From Candidula unifasciata (taxonomy: Eukaryota; Mollusca; Gastropoda; Stylommatophora; Geomitridae): a DNA stretch of 64,000 nucleotides. Under the pieces are notes generated by a model. It saw only the letters and a list, made by a program, of their open reading frames with translations, was not told where the DNA came from and did not search any database. The stretch is taken from positions 32,501-96,500 of the forward strand of contig CAJHNH020008449.1 of the NCBI GenBank assembly GCA_905116865.2. Direction: 5' to 3'. Below, one piece after another: positions 43,066 through 54,089 of the stretch. The stretch's first letter is position 1, and every line of letters begins with the position of its first letter. Both the position numbers and the translations under genes were made by a program.

Positions 43066-44164
43066 TCTAAAAACGCGTGCAATTTGATGTTAACGTCACT
43101 CCTTTAATTGTAAACATGCTAATTGTATGCTATGAATCGGCGTCTGTTTTTTTTTTAATTTACCGCAATCAAGGCGACATTAAAAAAAGAAAGTTTTTAA
43201 ACAAAATAATTATGAATAATAACAGGCTGCACACCAAATTTCAACAATTTACAGCGAACGGTTACCGAATTAGGGATTTTCAAAATTGAGCACAACTTTT
43301 GGAACGTACTATAACATTATAATCCAGATGCGCCCCGGCTGTTGAAAAGGATTCTTACATTTACAAGCAGCGACTTGGTTTTTGGTAGCCGTGTCCTAAG
43401 CCTATTTAGGTTGAATTTTTTAAATCAATCTGCCTTTGAAACAGGCAATCCTGTCTCCCGAGTAATGTCGTTACAAAACGAAAAAGACTATCCCTTCCTG
43501 CCAGGGAGCCGCGGTGGCTCAGTAGCTACGAAGTTTCGCATGTGTTCAGATCCTAATGTAGACGGGCTTGTTTTGTTTTTCAATGAAACGGTCCTGCATA
43601 GGCATCAGGACCCGGGCAGTCAGGACCCTTGAGGCCCCCATGCCCCAATAATTTTAAAAGGGAATAGACAGCACACATCATTCCCCCCCCCCCCCCCCCC
43701 GGCCGTTTGACATGTCACATGTTTTCTTTACATATTTTATTTCAAGTATATTTTCGTATATTTATTTTAGAAATAATTAATACTTTGCCGAATGGCACAT
43801 AAGCATAATAATATATTTGAAATATTAATAAATGTACAAACAAACACCGTTAAAGAAAATTTATATAAATGGCTCAAAGGGGCCTCTTAGCTCCCGTACA
43901 AAGTGACTGAGAAGGGAGCCCTAGCTCCCCCCGCCCCCCTAAATTGTCTTGGGGGGGGGGGGGCTTAAGGGACCTGAGCGCCTTTCCTCTCATATGTGTC
44001 TAAAAAATGTTTCAGTCGTGGAGGCATTGGGTGCCCTCTCTCCCCTTTTTTCAAGTTTGTTTCCCCAGTTCTATCTGTTTCTTTGTCGGCGCGCCTGACT
44101 TAGCGCTTTACATTTGGGACAGGAAAGATGTGGACTGGTCAGCGGCCAACTGTTAATTTGTCCC
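43066..44164. other. Mostly unassigned, with a possible tRNA-like SINE head
   Basis: gggagccgcggtggctcagt, agctacgaagtttcgc at 43505-43540 resembles a tRNA-derived SINE head but has no good B box. C-run at 43683-43700, G-run at 43956-43968. Confidence 0.4.
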
Positions 44165-44296
44165 CGGTGGGCTGTATAATAATTTCGTAGTAACAGATCA
44201 CTGCTGGGTCATATATAAATCTTGCATTAACATAATAAATGTTAGGTACTATACTAATCTCGTATTAACGGGCCAATACTGGAACGTACACTGATC

Positions 44297-44854
44297 GATT
44301 TCCGGTCAAAATGGACGCTAGGCAGGGGCACTGTTCGAAGCCGAGGCAAATTTTTTTGACTCTGCCGGACAGTGGCCGTTGCATTTTGCTCCATTTGTAG
44401 ACTGGATATAGTTTCGTCGCCCAACTTTTGAGTTGAATGCATGGCGTGACACTGTAAGCTGCGGATTTCATTTGGAATGTTTTTTCGAATGTGACCAACT
44501 TTTGAATTGTAGATTCAGAAAATTGTGCGATGCCTGTCGTGCAATGTTAGTGGTGCCCGTATGTGATTAAAATTGATCGCGTGGGCAACTGCTGATCTGT
44601 TGGTGACTTCTGCTACCATCAACGATGAACTGCATTTCTAATGTCGGACTGTTTGTGTTAGCACTTCAGATGGCTACCGTATGCTTTAATGCGAGTGTAT
44701 GCTAGATATGCTGAGACAACAGTCTGTCAATCTCTCCACAAGGGACTGTGATAAACATTATGTGTGTTTTTCGTTGGCACAGGAATGGAGCAAAGATGGG
44801 GGTGACCCGTTTGCTATGAGGCTTAAACTAAAACTACTACCAGACTATCAGAAT
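44297..44854. other. Unassigned 560-bp segment inside minisatellite L
   Basis: acactgatc occurs at both borders (44288-44296 and 44855-44863), but that 9-mer is also part of the minisatellite unit. Minus-strand ORFs of 62 and 77 codons overlap in different frames (44254-44498) with no recognised family. It may be an inserted element of unknown type. Confidence 0.45.
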
Positions 44855-45182
44855 ACACTGATCGTCTCATTAACAGGTCACTGTTGGATGGTACAGTAAT
44901 GTCGTACCACCGCCTTCTCCAGAAAAAGCTGGAGCCCGGCCGTGTGTCGTACTAATGAATCACTATCGGGTGGCATACTTATCTCGTATTAACGTCTTAA
45001 TACTGGAGTGTACACAGATCCTTCTCATTAATAGGTCATTGTTGGGCGTACAATAATCTCGTGCTAATGACTCATTGTCTGGCCGCATATTAGTCTCGTA
45101 TTACCAAGTCACGATTGGGTCGTACATTAATGAGTCATTATCGAGATACATGCAATAGCAGGGTGCAAAGTAACTATCGTTT

Positions 45183-45590
45183 CATCTTTCCCCGTGGTAA
45201 CTTTTGGACCTGAGGCGTGGACTCTCCCTCAGTCTTTGAAGAACAACATCAGAGCCTTTGAACTGAAATGCTGCAGAAAAATTCTTAGAACACAGTGGAC
45301 CAAGAAGAAGAAAAATGTCGACACCCTGAACGATCCGAACATCAAGGAGAACTGGCTCGTAAACAGCATCCGCTCAAGAAAGCTGAGGTATTTTGGACAT
45401 GTCAACAGCCATGGTCGTCAAGAGAGAACGGTGATGAAGTGTTCCGATTCCAGAAAATGACGGAGAAGCCGGCTTTCGTGAAAGGTGAACGAGGACACGG
45501 AAGATGTATTGGCTGTGAAAGCATGCAAAGCTGGAGAAGACAGACTTTCAGAGAGACGTTCTGTAAGGAACAGACTGAATGACTAAATGA
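45183..45590 (+). mobile_element. Non-LTR retrotransposon tail
   Basis: Frame GPEAWTLPQSLKNNIRAFEL then KCCRKILRTQWT, NSIRSRKLRYFGHVNS, and after a frameshift a block ending QSWRRQTFRETFCKEQTE. G(A/P)E(T/A)WTL, R-x-F-E-x-K-C-x-R-x-I-L-R and LRYFGHV are the standard order of a LINE RT C-terminus. About 400 bp remain and the catalytic domain is absent. Confidence 0.82.
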
Positions 45591-45611
45591 TCGGAATGTA
45601 TTCTCAACTTG

Positions 45612-45984
45612 TACTATACTTCTTCTTCTTTTGTCAAAATCTGCTTGTGCCGCTAGGCGTCGCAGTCTATCAGATGATCGGCAACCGAGCCAGGGCGCGC
45701 TCAGTCGCTTCATATGCCGTGATGTTATGAAGTCTCAAGTTGTCCGTGACTCCTTCAATCCATCTTCTTCCTGGTCTTTCCCTGCCTCTTGGTGTCTCGA
45801 TTTTCATGTTGTATACTCTTGATGCTGGCATCGTTGGTTCCATTCTCATTAGGTGACCAAACCATTTCATTCTTTGCTTTTCAATAAATTTAACGATGGG
45901 TATGGTTCCAATAGTTCTTGTAATCACATCGTTTCTCACTCGATCTGTTCTGGTTTTATTCGCAGCCATTCTCAAACATCTCAT
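45612..45984 (-). mobile_element. Non-LTR retrotransposon tail, different family
   Basis: A 104-codon minus-strand frame reads MRCLRMAANKTRTDRVRND, TIPIVKFIEKQRMKWFGHLM, RGRERPGRRWIEGVTDNL. It ends in a CTT-rich run on the plus strand (GAA tail). It lies tail to tail with the preceding LINE fragment, about 20 bp apart. Confidence 0.82.
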
Positions 45985-46110
45985 TTTGTACTATACACTA
46001 ATCTCATATTAACGAATCACTTTTGGATCGTATATGCATCTCGTATTAATGAGTCACAACTGGGCTGTATACTCATCTCATAATAACGGCTCGCTGTGTT
46101 ACATTCCCAT

Positions 46111-46417
46111 AATAATTTGACTCAGTTATAAGCACGCGTGAGAGCAAATGTTAGCATATAAAACTGTTTGTTTACGACAATTGCCAATAATTTTATGCCT
46201 GGCACCAAGAATAATTCTCACCCTAGACATAGCCACCAAATGCCTGCCAGATAGCAGATGGCGCCACGCTCAGATTTGGCCCCAGGTGAGAGATCTTCAA
46301 TCATGCAAGCTATCATATGTGTCCGGGTTATAATGCGACCCTTGGCAACCAGCGATCTCCTTTTATCAAGCGAGGGGGGCATATGGAATTAACATACGGT
46401 AAGATGAATATGGTGAA
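46111..46417. other. Unassigned sequence
   Basis: No recognised feature. Confidence 0.5.
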
Positions 46418-46550
46418 ACAGTGGAGGCGTAGTTGGTAGTGGGAATGCCTGATATGGTAATGGACTGCGTTCAATCCCAAGAAGTGGCAGGATTTGTTGC
46501 AACCAGTTCCACTCTTTGGTCGACCCAGCCTCATAAAAATATACCAGGGT
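46418..46550 (+). mobile_element. Possible tRNA-like SINE head
   Basis: gtggaggcgtagttggtagt (A-box-like) and gactgcgttcaatccc (B-box-like) about 45 bp apart, then ggtcgacccagcctcataaa, which recalls the family C body. Confidence 0.45.
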
Positions 46551-46900
46551 TAGGGCCGGATTTAAGCTCGATGAGGCCCTAAGATTTATATATAAAGTCG
46601 TGAGGCCCCTATCGTTTAAGATTACACCAGCTAATCTCAGGTAACTTTAAAATGCATACGCCTTTTAAATATATGGACAGCGGAAATATCTTGTCTTTAA
46701 ATTTTTTTTAGTAAAAGAAATAGAATATCTTTGCACATTCATACATATATTATTACAGAATCATCTTAAGGGAAATTTGCTGTTATAATAATCTAAAGAA
46801 AAAAGTTGCATTTCTATTTTTTGAATGTTCATTTAGGCCTCTGCAGATTAGGAGGCCCTCAGAGTAGTTTATCTAGATATGCCTAAATTCAGCAATGACG
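46551..46900. mobile_element. Possible hAT-like element with CAGGGCCGGATT-type end
   Basis: agggccggatttaagctcga and tgaggccctaagattt at the left recall a common class of short hAT MITE termini. The right end atgcctaaattcagcaatg is a weak inverse match. No clear 8-bp duplication. Confidence 0.35.
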
Positions 46901-46971
46901 AGGGGTCTTTAAATGAAAAGTAGGAAGTAGGCAGGAGAAGAGTGTTTCAGAACGGCCGGCGTGCCACTTTA

Positions 46972-47152
46972 CGTACCAGTGTGGGGCGCATTTTTGTCGT
47001 TTTTTTCAAAACCCCACCCCGGCTGTCAGCAGGGGCCCTAAATATAACCTACGGGTTGAACAGCGTTTCTGGGAATTGCGCCCGAGGGATTCTCATCCGA
47101 ATGGTGGCACTTTGTGTCACTGGGTGTTTATTGCTCGCTGTGTGGTCCTGAT
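46972..47152 (+). mobile_element. Interspersed repeat family A, the only inverted copy
   Basis: accccaccccggctgtcagc, ctacgggttgaacagcgttt, ccgaatggtggcactttgtg and actgggtgtttattgctcgc. It is the reverse of all other A copies in the window. Confidence 0.8.
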
Positions 47153-47654
47153 ATGGTCGAACGATAGTCAGTTTGCACCGTGATGCCACGTACTTGACAC
47201 TCTTTACATCCTTAACAAAACTACTGACAGTTAACGAGACTACGGTATGCTTATGTTACCTCTAATCACACTTTAAATACTTTTTTTTTAAATTTGTACT
47301 TCAACTCCTCGATAAATATCTAAGTGTGTGATTCTCAAACCATCAACTAAACCAGTACTCTCTAAGTGGGCGATATCATCTGAAAAGGTGGAGGGGGAGC
47401 AGGGTTGTAGAAACTCTCTGTGGCTTCTTTACAAAACACAGCGTGTCCTTGGGTATGAGGATATGTGCTGCCAATTACATCGGTTATTTCTAAAAGCTGT
47501 GCTGTCACTTTGCATAACACTGAAGGCGATGTGAATTAATGTTGTCGCCAAATTTGGCTCTAATGAGTGAAGAAAAATGACGGATTTTTATTGAGAAATT
47601 TCTTTTAGTGGCATTTTTGACAAGCACGCATTAACTGGTATTTGTGCAGAATAA
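47153..47654. other. Unassigned sequence
   Basis: No recognised feature. Confidence 0.5.
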
Positions 47655-47972
47655 TGGGAATTCTTCTTCCTCTTATAGTCCATGCAGTGTGGCGTTGGTA
47701 GTCATGTCTATCCACAACCTTCTGTCTTGCGTACTTTCAATAAACTCTGATACAAAGGATCTTCCATGCCATGACGTCAAAGTGTCCAGCATGTGTTCTC
47801 TCGGTCTCCCTCTGCCTCTCCTCCCCTCCAACTATCCTGCCGTAATGATGTACTCCAGTTTTCTCCTTTTAATCACATGACCAAATAATGTAGATTGTCT
47901 CTTTCTGATGCAGGCCATCAGTTTCCTTCGAGACGTTTTCATTACTCTTTTTATCCGTCCAGGGTATTCTTT
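47655..47972 (-). mobile_element. Non-LTR retrotransposon tail, same family as 6808-7166
   Basis: The minus-strand frame starts RIPWTDKKSNENVSKETDGL and continues to IYIIWSCD before a stop. DNA similarity to the 6.8-kb copy goes on through ccaacctcccctcctc-like and gacatgactaccaacgccac regions. It ends in a CTT-type run on the plus strand. Confidence 0.8.
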
Positions 47973-48004
47973 TGGGAATTACATGGTGTAAATATCTAGT
48001 GTGG

Positions 48005-48140
48005 ATTTTTGGAGGAAAGATTAGGGAATTCCAGCGAATCGAGAGATGAAGTAAAGACGCTGACGCTGGATAGGACAAACGCTGAGGAAACATGCTTACA
48101 ATATAATTAAAACATTTCACTGGAAAAGTGGGGGGGGGGG
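48005..48140 (+). mobile_element. Short non-LTR tail fragment
   Basis: gatgaagtaaagacgctgac, gctggataggacaaacgctg gives a frame with RWIGQTLRKHAYNI, matching the RWIGHTLRK block of a LINE tail. It faces the fragment to its left. Confidence 0.5.
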
Positions 48141-48219
48141 GGGAACAAGAAACACACACACACACACGTGGAGAGGAAACAAGATAGTGAACTAAAAAAG
48201 GTAAGCGGAAAGACAAAAT

Positions 48220-48493
48220 AGGGAAGCCGCAGTGGTGTAAAGACTAGACGCTCGCCTACGGATCGGAAGTTCGTGGGTTCGGGTCCTGGCGGAGACAAAC
48301 TTTTTTCCAAAATGACTTTGGTTTCCATATCAGTTCACGTTGAGTGGGTACCCGGTATATCCCTGGGAAGTAAAGGCTGCTAGTGTGATGCTGACGACAT
48401 CATCCACCGAGTGCATATGAATCTATAAAAAAAAAAAGGTATAGCCCTATAAGCCCAATAGCCTAGAGGCGTGGAAAAAGGTCCTTTACTTTA
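48220..48493 (+). mobile_element. SINE family C, full copy
   Basis: gggaagccgcagtggtgtaa, agactagacgctcgcctacg, gttcgtgggttcgggtcctg, gctgacgacatcatccacc, ccctataagcccaatagcc and gcgtggaaaaaggtccttta. Confidence 0.87.
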
Positions 48494-48737
48494 GTTAAAT
48501 GGAACGTTTAAGCTGTAATTACAGTCGTTTTACGCATGCGCCGCCACTGAAAAACACCGATCCAATGAAGAGTTCTCGGTGCTTTAACAGTGTCTCCCCG
48601 TCCCCCTCCCAGGATGACGTCACAGGACAATAAAGTGTTTTCGAGGATGGTAAGAGCGGGTTTCCCTGCTTTCTGCTGCTTTAAACTCCGTAAAAAAACA
48701 TCTAGAACTGGGCCTAACCCCAACCTGCCTACGTCCC

Positions 48738-48947
48738 ACGAGATAATGCAGCCTAGGTCCCACGACTGCATGCAGTCCTAGGTCCCACGACTGCATGCAG
48801 CCTAGGTCCCACGACTGCATGCAGTCCTAGGTCCCACGACTGCATGCAGCCTAGGTCCCACGACTGCATGCAGCCTAGGTCCCACGACTGCATGCAGCCT
48901 AGGTCCCACGACTTCATGCAGCCTAGGTTCCACGAATGCATGCAGCG
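48738..48947. repeat. 24/25-bp minisatellite, about 9 copies, palindrome-rich
   Basis: Unit cctaggtcccacgactgcat, gcag, sometimes with one extra t. Each unit has the palindromes CCTAGG and TGCATGCA. The alternation of 24 and 25 bp shifts the frame, so the minus-strand LHAVVGPR peptides are artefacts. Confidence 0.96.
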
Positions 48948-49324
48948 ATCTACCACCCCGTAAAATATTCGGCTGTCTGTTTGGGGGGAGATATTGGGAT
49001 AGAAACCAGTTCTCTCGACTTGTAACAATTTGATATGAAACCAAGCGGGTGTCGAAGAGCAAGATGGATCGACCACATTAAAGACGCTGTATGTCCATCA
49101 AACCCTGGACCACCAACTATTTTTCCCCACTGCGCACGCAACAGAAGTGGAGGATGAGAATGATAAGGGTTAGCGGGGCTATTCTGCTGATGGCTGTATG
49201 CGACGGTGAACAGTCACCCCAGTTTTTCTTTCGCATTGTTATTATTGAGAAGACTGTGATTGGGTTCTTGAAAATAATGTTGTGAATAACTTGTACTATC
49301 AGAATAAATAACAATGATTGCCAG
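48948..49324. other. Mostly unassigned, with a short LINE-like motif
   Basis: At about 49043-49080 one frame reads GCRRARWIDHIKDAV, a LINE-tail-like motif too short to place. The rest is unassigned. Confidence 0.4.
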
Positions 49325-49584
49325 GAAATGGTCAATGAAAATAGAACATTACATACAACAATGAGAAGGAGACGAACAAAGTTCTTTGGTCATGTGATGA
49401 GAAAAGGAGTACTAGAAAATTTCGTGACAACTGGAAAGATTATCTGTAAAGGCAGACCAAGAGAAATAATGGTTGATGACTTAAGACAGTGGTGTGGAGG
49501 AATATCATTAGTGGAACTGATCCAGAACACCAAAGACCAAGATATGTAGAGACGCATGAACGCCTATGCCAGCTGGCAAGGTAC

Positions 49585-49585
<1 letters not shown>
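49325..49585 (+). mobile_element. Non-LTR retrotransposon tail
   Basis: Frame NRTLHTTMRRRRTKFFGHVM then RKGVLENFVTTGKI, KGRPREIMVDDLRQW and, after a stop, a block ending at gccagctggcaaggtac. The same family recurs in reverse at 58245-58680, 59222-59690 and, decayed, 50515-50705. It runs directly into an ATT array. Confidence 0.82.
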
Positions 49586-49676
<91 letters not shown>

Positions 49677-49700
49677 GTTATATTATAATTATTATTTGCT
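49586..49700. repeat. ATT microsatellite
   Basis: About 33 att units, starting at the 3' end of the preceding LINE tail. Confidence 0.95.
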
Positions 49701-49889
49701 CATCGGTTCCATAACATACATTTAGGGATGATTACAGACACCTCTTTTTAGAAACCTTTTACCAGCATCGGCACTTTTTATAAAGAAAGCCTTAATGTTT
49801 AGAGTAAATCTTTTCCGTTGGATTCTGGGACCTTACTGTGGAGGAGGGAGGGTGGGGAAGGGAAAAATAGACCCGCTGCCCCCTTCACA

Positions 49890-50110
49890 AAAATGTCGTA
49901 AAAGTTGACAAATTAGGAGTGTTTCCTTCTTCTCTTCGAAGTCAGAGTGTGAGAGGCGAGGAACCAATAGTCTACAAATAAGCGAAACCGTAAAACGGAT
50001 GTGCACATAAAAGTCAAGTTCTGCAACAAGACTTAAAGTCCAGAAGTGGTTGAACAGCCAAAACTTTCTACTGGAGTTCACAGCCGGTGAACGCAAAGAA
50101 GAAGAAGAAG
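49890..50110 (+). mobile_element. Retroposon family D, the only copy in the opposite orientation
   Basis: aatagacccgctgcc, tcgtaaaagttgacaaatta, cttcgaagtcagagtg, gtaaaacggatgtgcacata, agtccagaagtggttgaaca and gtgaacgcaaagaagaagaa, with the GAA tail now on the plus strand at the right. Confidence 0.82.
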
Positions 50111-50137
50111 GAAAATCTGATATTGAATGGTATACTA

Positions 50138-50350
50138 CAGTAGTTCTCAACCTGTGGGTCCCAACCCTTTTTTGGGTCGAATGACTCTTCCACAGGTGTC
50201 GCCTAAGACCATCGGAAAAACATATTTCTTGAAGTTATGAAGTAGCAATTGAAAAAAACTGTATGGTTGGAGGGGGTGGGGGTAGGGGGTCGCCACAATA
50301 CGATGAACTGTATTAAAGGGTCGCGACATTAGGAAGGTTGAGAACCACTG
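50138..50350 (+). mobile_element. SPIN/URR1-like hAT MITE, complete
   Basis: Begins cagtagttctcaacctgtgg, gtcccaaccc and ends gggtcgcgacattaggaagg, ttgagaaccactg, giving inverted termini of about 16 bp with one mismatch. Inside are cgcctaagaccatcggaaaa and gatgaactgtattaaagggt. From memory this closely resembles the short hAT elements known from vertebrates as SPIN and rodent URR1. It is 213 bp with no coding capacity. Flanking 8-mers (gtatacta and gcctggta) match at only four positions. Confidence 0.8.
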
Positions 50351-50514
50351 GCCTGGTAGGACTGAGGCCATCGCGGCGTTCTGGCTACAGTTAGTACCCT
50401 TGCATAACAAAACATAATCTGTGTTCAACGCCTAGCATAGTGAACACTTTCTGTTTCCCAACCAGTACGCCAGGAAGACTGTTGAGTCGAGCTTGCGTCA
50501 GAAGTAATAGCATC

Positions 50515-50705
50515 ATCATCATCAAGTGTCTTGCCGACTCGCCTGGGTCACCATGCGTCTCCACAATCTTTCCAACAGCATGTGTATGTTTATGTGATGA
50601 TACCCCCTTTATGCTATGAAGAAGAAACATGTCGCGTCGCCTTACTCCATCACGTTGTCTTTCTCTGTCTCTCCACAAATATTTTCAGTTGTCGTAACCT
50701 GTTCC
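50515..50705 (-). mobile_element. Decayed non-LTR tail of the 49325 family
   Basis: tcaagtgtcttgccgactcg, catgcgtctccacaatctt and cagttgtcgtaacctgttcc correspond to the reverse of the 49325 element and match 58262-58435. No open frame remains. Confidence 0.5.
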
Positions 50706-51139
50706 AGCTTCCAGCTGTTCATAACATTACCACCCCCCCCCCAATCCCATTTTCGCCCCACCCAAAAAAAAAAAATTATAATTTTCTAGGAATGTTTATG
50801 ACAAGTTGTCTTCGGGCTCTCGACTCTATCAAAACATCTGGGGTACTCGATTTGGCCGCCCTAGGTGGTTTACGTTTTCTTCTGTAGAACCACATTAGAA
50901 GTTGGCTGGCTTTTTAATAGAATGGCCAGGATTCACAGCATTTAAAATATTTACCAGATAATTATAAGAATTTTCTAAGAAATAATTTGCGCCATGAAAG
51001 GCGGTCAGGGGACATAACTGACTAGCCAATCTCTTTAACCGTGAACTAGAATATGTCAAACACTAGCAGTCTACTTGTCGTTAGTCGAAGTTTTACCCTC
51101 ATTGCAGACAGTAAGCAAGTAAGGGAATTTTCTCATGTC
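50706..51139. other. Unassigned sequence
   Basis: C10 and A10 runs near 50733-50775. No gene recognised. Confidence 0.5.
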
Positions 51140-51385
51140 TTTAGGCGTATTAGGAATATAGGGCTAGACCTAAATTTTCATAGACCAGTCGGCTCTTGGT
51201 GGGTGATGTGTTCAGCATCACACCGGCCGTCTTTATTTCCCAAGACGGCACCTTAAGGCTGGGTCAACCTGGAAGCCAAGGCCATAAAAAAAAAAAAAGT
51301 CCGGCTCTGTCAGCATGCGAACCCACGACCTTCCGATCCGCGGGGCGGGGGGGGGGGGGGGCGTTTAGCCGCCAACGCCACGACG
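51140..51385 (-). mobile_element. SINE family C copy
   Basis: atagaccagtcggctcttgg, gggtgatgtgttcagcatca, ggctgggtcaacctggaagc, gcgaacccacgaccttccga and then a G-run at about 51342-51361 in place of the tRNA-like head. Confidence 0.82.
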
Positions 51386-51442
51386 ACTTCACTGCAGCCA
51401 GACACCATAATGATCAATGCATCACTACAGCATAATAATACA

Positions 51443-51667
<225 letters not shown>

Positions 51668-51849
51668 CAGAACGATGATCTGATAAAACAAAAACATTCT
51701 GCATTTATCCAACGCATCTCCCCACTCCAAGGACGAGGCACATGCACAGTCACTTACCGAACAGTCTAGAATTACCCCAGGGAATTTTATGAAAGGATGA
51801 AGGGAGATCATGGAACAGGTGAACGATGAAAGCAGAACAACGACAACTC

Positions 51850-53365
51850 AGACAGCAGCAGAAAGGGTGGGAAAGACAGGACCAGGAAATGTTAGCGTGT
51901 GAGAGAAGGATATGTGATGTTTAATTAAATTCCGTGGGGGTATAGATTGATGAGAAAGATTTATAGGATGAGACAGTATGTAATGCTCCTCTACAGTTAA
52001 CAAATGAGAGAGTTTATGTACAGTTTTGGTCCACATGTAATAAAGTGAGATTACACACAGTAATCGCACATGTTAGGCCAATGAAACTAGAGAAGAATCG
52101 CCCACGTTGAACAGACGAGACAGTAAACAATGATCTCCTAGTTTAGCGGATGAGATACAGATGAGACAGTACATAATAATCTCCCACGTTAAACAGATGA
52201 GGCATTACAGAACAGCCGCCCAGGATAAACAGATGAGATAGTACATAATAATCTCTCACGTTAAACAGATGAGGCATTTAAGAACAGCCGCCCAGGATAA
52301 ACAGATGAGATAGTACATAATAATCTCCCACGTTAAACAGATGAGGCATTACAGAACAGCCGCCCAGGATAAACAGATGAGATAGTACATAATAATCTCC
52401 CACGTTAAACAGATGAGGCATTTAAGAACAGCCGCCCAGGATAAACAGATGAAATAGTACATAATAATCTCCCACGTTAAACAGATGAGGCATTACAGAA
52501 CAGCCGCCCAGGATAAACAGATGAGATCGTACATAATAATCTCCCACGTTAAACAGATGAGGCATTTAAGAATAATCGACCAGGATAAACAGATGAGATA
52601 GTACATAATAATCTCCCACGTTAAACAGATGAGGCATTACAGAACAATCGCCCAGGATAAACAGATGAGACAGTACATAATTAATCTCCCACGTTAAACA
52701 GATGAGGCATTACAGAACAATCGCCCAGGATAAACAGATGAGACAGTACATAATAATCTCCCACGTTAAACAGATGAGGCATCACAGAACAATCGCCCAG
52801 GATAAACAGATGAGACAGTACATAATAATCTCCCACGTTAAACAGATGAGGCATTACAGAACAATCGCCCAGGATAAACAGATGAGACAGTACATAATAA
52901 TCTCCCACGTTAAACAGATGAGGCAACACAGAACAATCGCCCAGGATAAACAGATGAGATAGTACATAATTAATCTCCCACGTTAAACAGATGAGGCATT
53001 ACAGAACAATCGCCCAGGATAAACAGATGAGACAGTACATAATAATCTCCCACGTTAAACAGATGAGGCATTACAGAACAATCGCCCAGGATAAACAGAT
53101 GAGATAGTACATAATAATCTCCCACGTTAAACAGATGAGGCATCATAGAACAATCGCCCAGGATAAACAGATGAGACAGTACAGAATAATATCCCACGTT
53201 AAACAGATGAGGCATTACAGAACAGCCGCCTAGGATAAACAGATGAGACCGTTCGGAATTCGCCCATGATAAACAGATGAGACAGTATAGAAAATCACCC
53301 ATGATAAACAGATAGGACAGTACAGAAAATCGCCCTGGATAAACAGAGGAGACAGTACAGATAGA
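51850..53365. repeat. Hierarchical minisatellite (36/72/144 bp), about 18 dimer units
   Basis: Two related half-units, ctcccacgttaaacagatga and cgcccaggataaacagatga, alternate in a 72-bp dimer. From 52201 to 52633 successive dimers alternate ggcattaca and ggcatttaa at exactly 72-bp steps, a 144-bp higher level. One 73-bp unit occurs at about 52633-52706. Units decay at both edges, with scarcely recognisable copies from 51850. Because 72 is divisible by three, minus-strand ORFs of 82-110 codons (HLFNVGDYYVLSHLFILGD) persist until the 73-bp units break them. Confidence 0.97.
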
Positions 53366-53655
53366 GTTTGGGTTGCAAAGATCTCAGATGTTAACAATTC
53401 TCCCAAAGCTGTTGAATAATTATATAGTTTATTCTGGTTGTAATTAACAAAATGGCTGATATTAATATCTGCGCCCCAATTTTTGTCGATCACACTTTTA
53501 ACGAGTTCACACTGACAAGTATGTGTTAACAAATGTAAACTAACTAAAACGGGATAACAGCCGCCTGAATGTGTATTGATATATTTGTACATGTGTTTGC
53601 AATTAATTGTTACGTATAGTCAGCTGCGTAGCCATCTCTGCTTTCATATTATCTA
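53366..53655. other. Unassigned sequence
   Basis: No recognised feature between the minisatellite and the next D element. Confidence 0.5.
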
Positions 53656-53942
53656 CTTCTTTTTTGCTTTCACCAGCTTTAAACCCCGGCGGAAAGTTCT
53701 GGTTGTTCGCCCACTTCTGGACTCTAGTCCTGTTCCAGAAAAAAAAAAAGATTAAAAAAAAAAAAGTGTTGAGTGCATTTCAGTTTCACAGCATGCAGAC
53801 TGTTGGTTCCTTCCTCTCAGGCAGATGTACCCCGACTACAAAGAAAGCTCCCACTTAGTCGACTCTTACGACATGCTTGTTGGGCAGGCAGTGCGTCTAT
53901 TCTTGTTTTCCTTACAATGGGACCCCGGAACCTACACGGAAT
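53656..53942 (-). mobile_element. Retroposon family D copy
   Basis: gctttcaccagctttaaacc, ccggcggaaagttctggttg, cccacttctggactctag, ggcagatgtaccccgact, gtcgactcttacgacatgct and gaccccggaacctacacgg. Two A-runs interrupt it at about 53738-53765. Confidence 0.87.
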
Positions 53943-54089
53943 TTATATGATGATTCCGTCACCCCTTTCCAAAATGGTAAATTTGGCGTTGCGATCTGGA
54001 GTCGCTGGACATTTGAATAATCAACACAGAACAGGCGTGTTCAATTGTTTTACGCGTCCAGAGCTTTTCAGGTCCACAGAGTACTTATG

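Larger units (their letters stand above)
44165..46110. repeat. Minisatellite family L (~40-bp unit), split into three blocks
   Basis: Diverged units built on ctcgtattaacgagtcact, ttgggtcgtac and actaat occur at about 44165-44296, 44855-45150 and 45985-46110. The first gap holds 567 bp of unassigned sequence and the second holds two LINE tails. The array is old: units differ from one another by 15-30% by eye. Confidence 0.75.
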
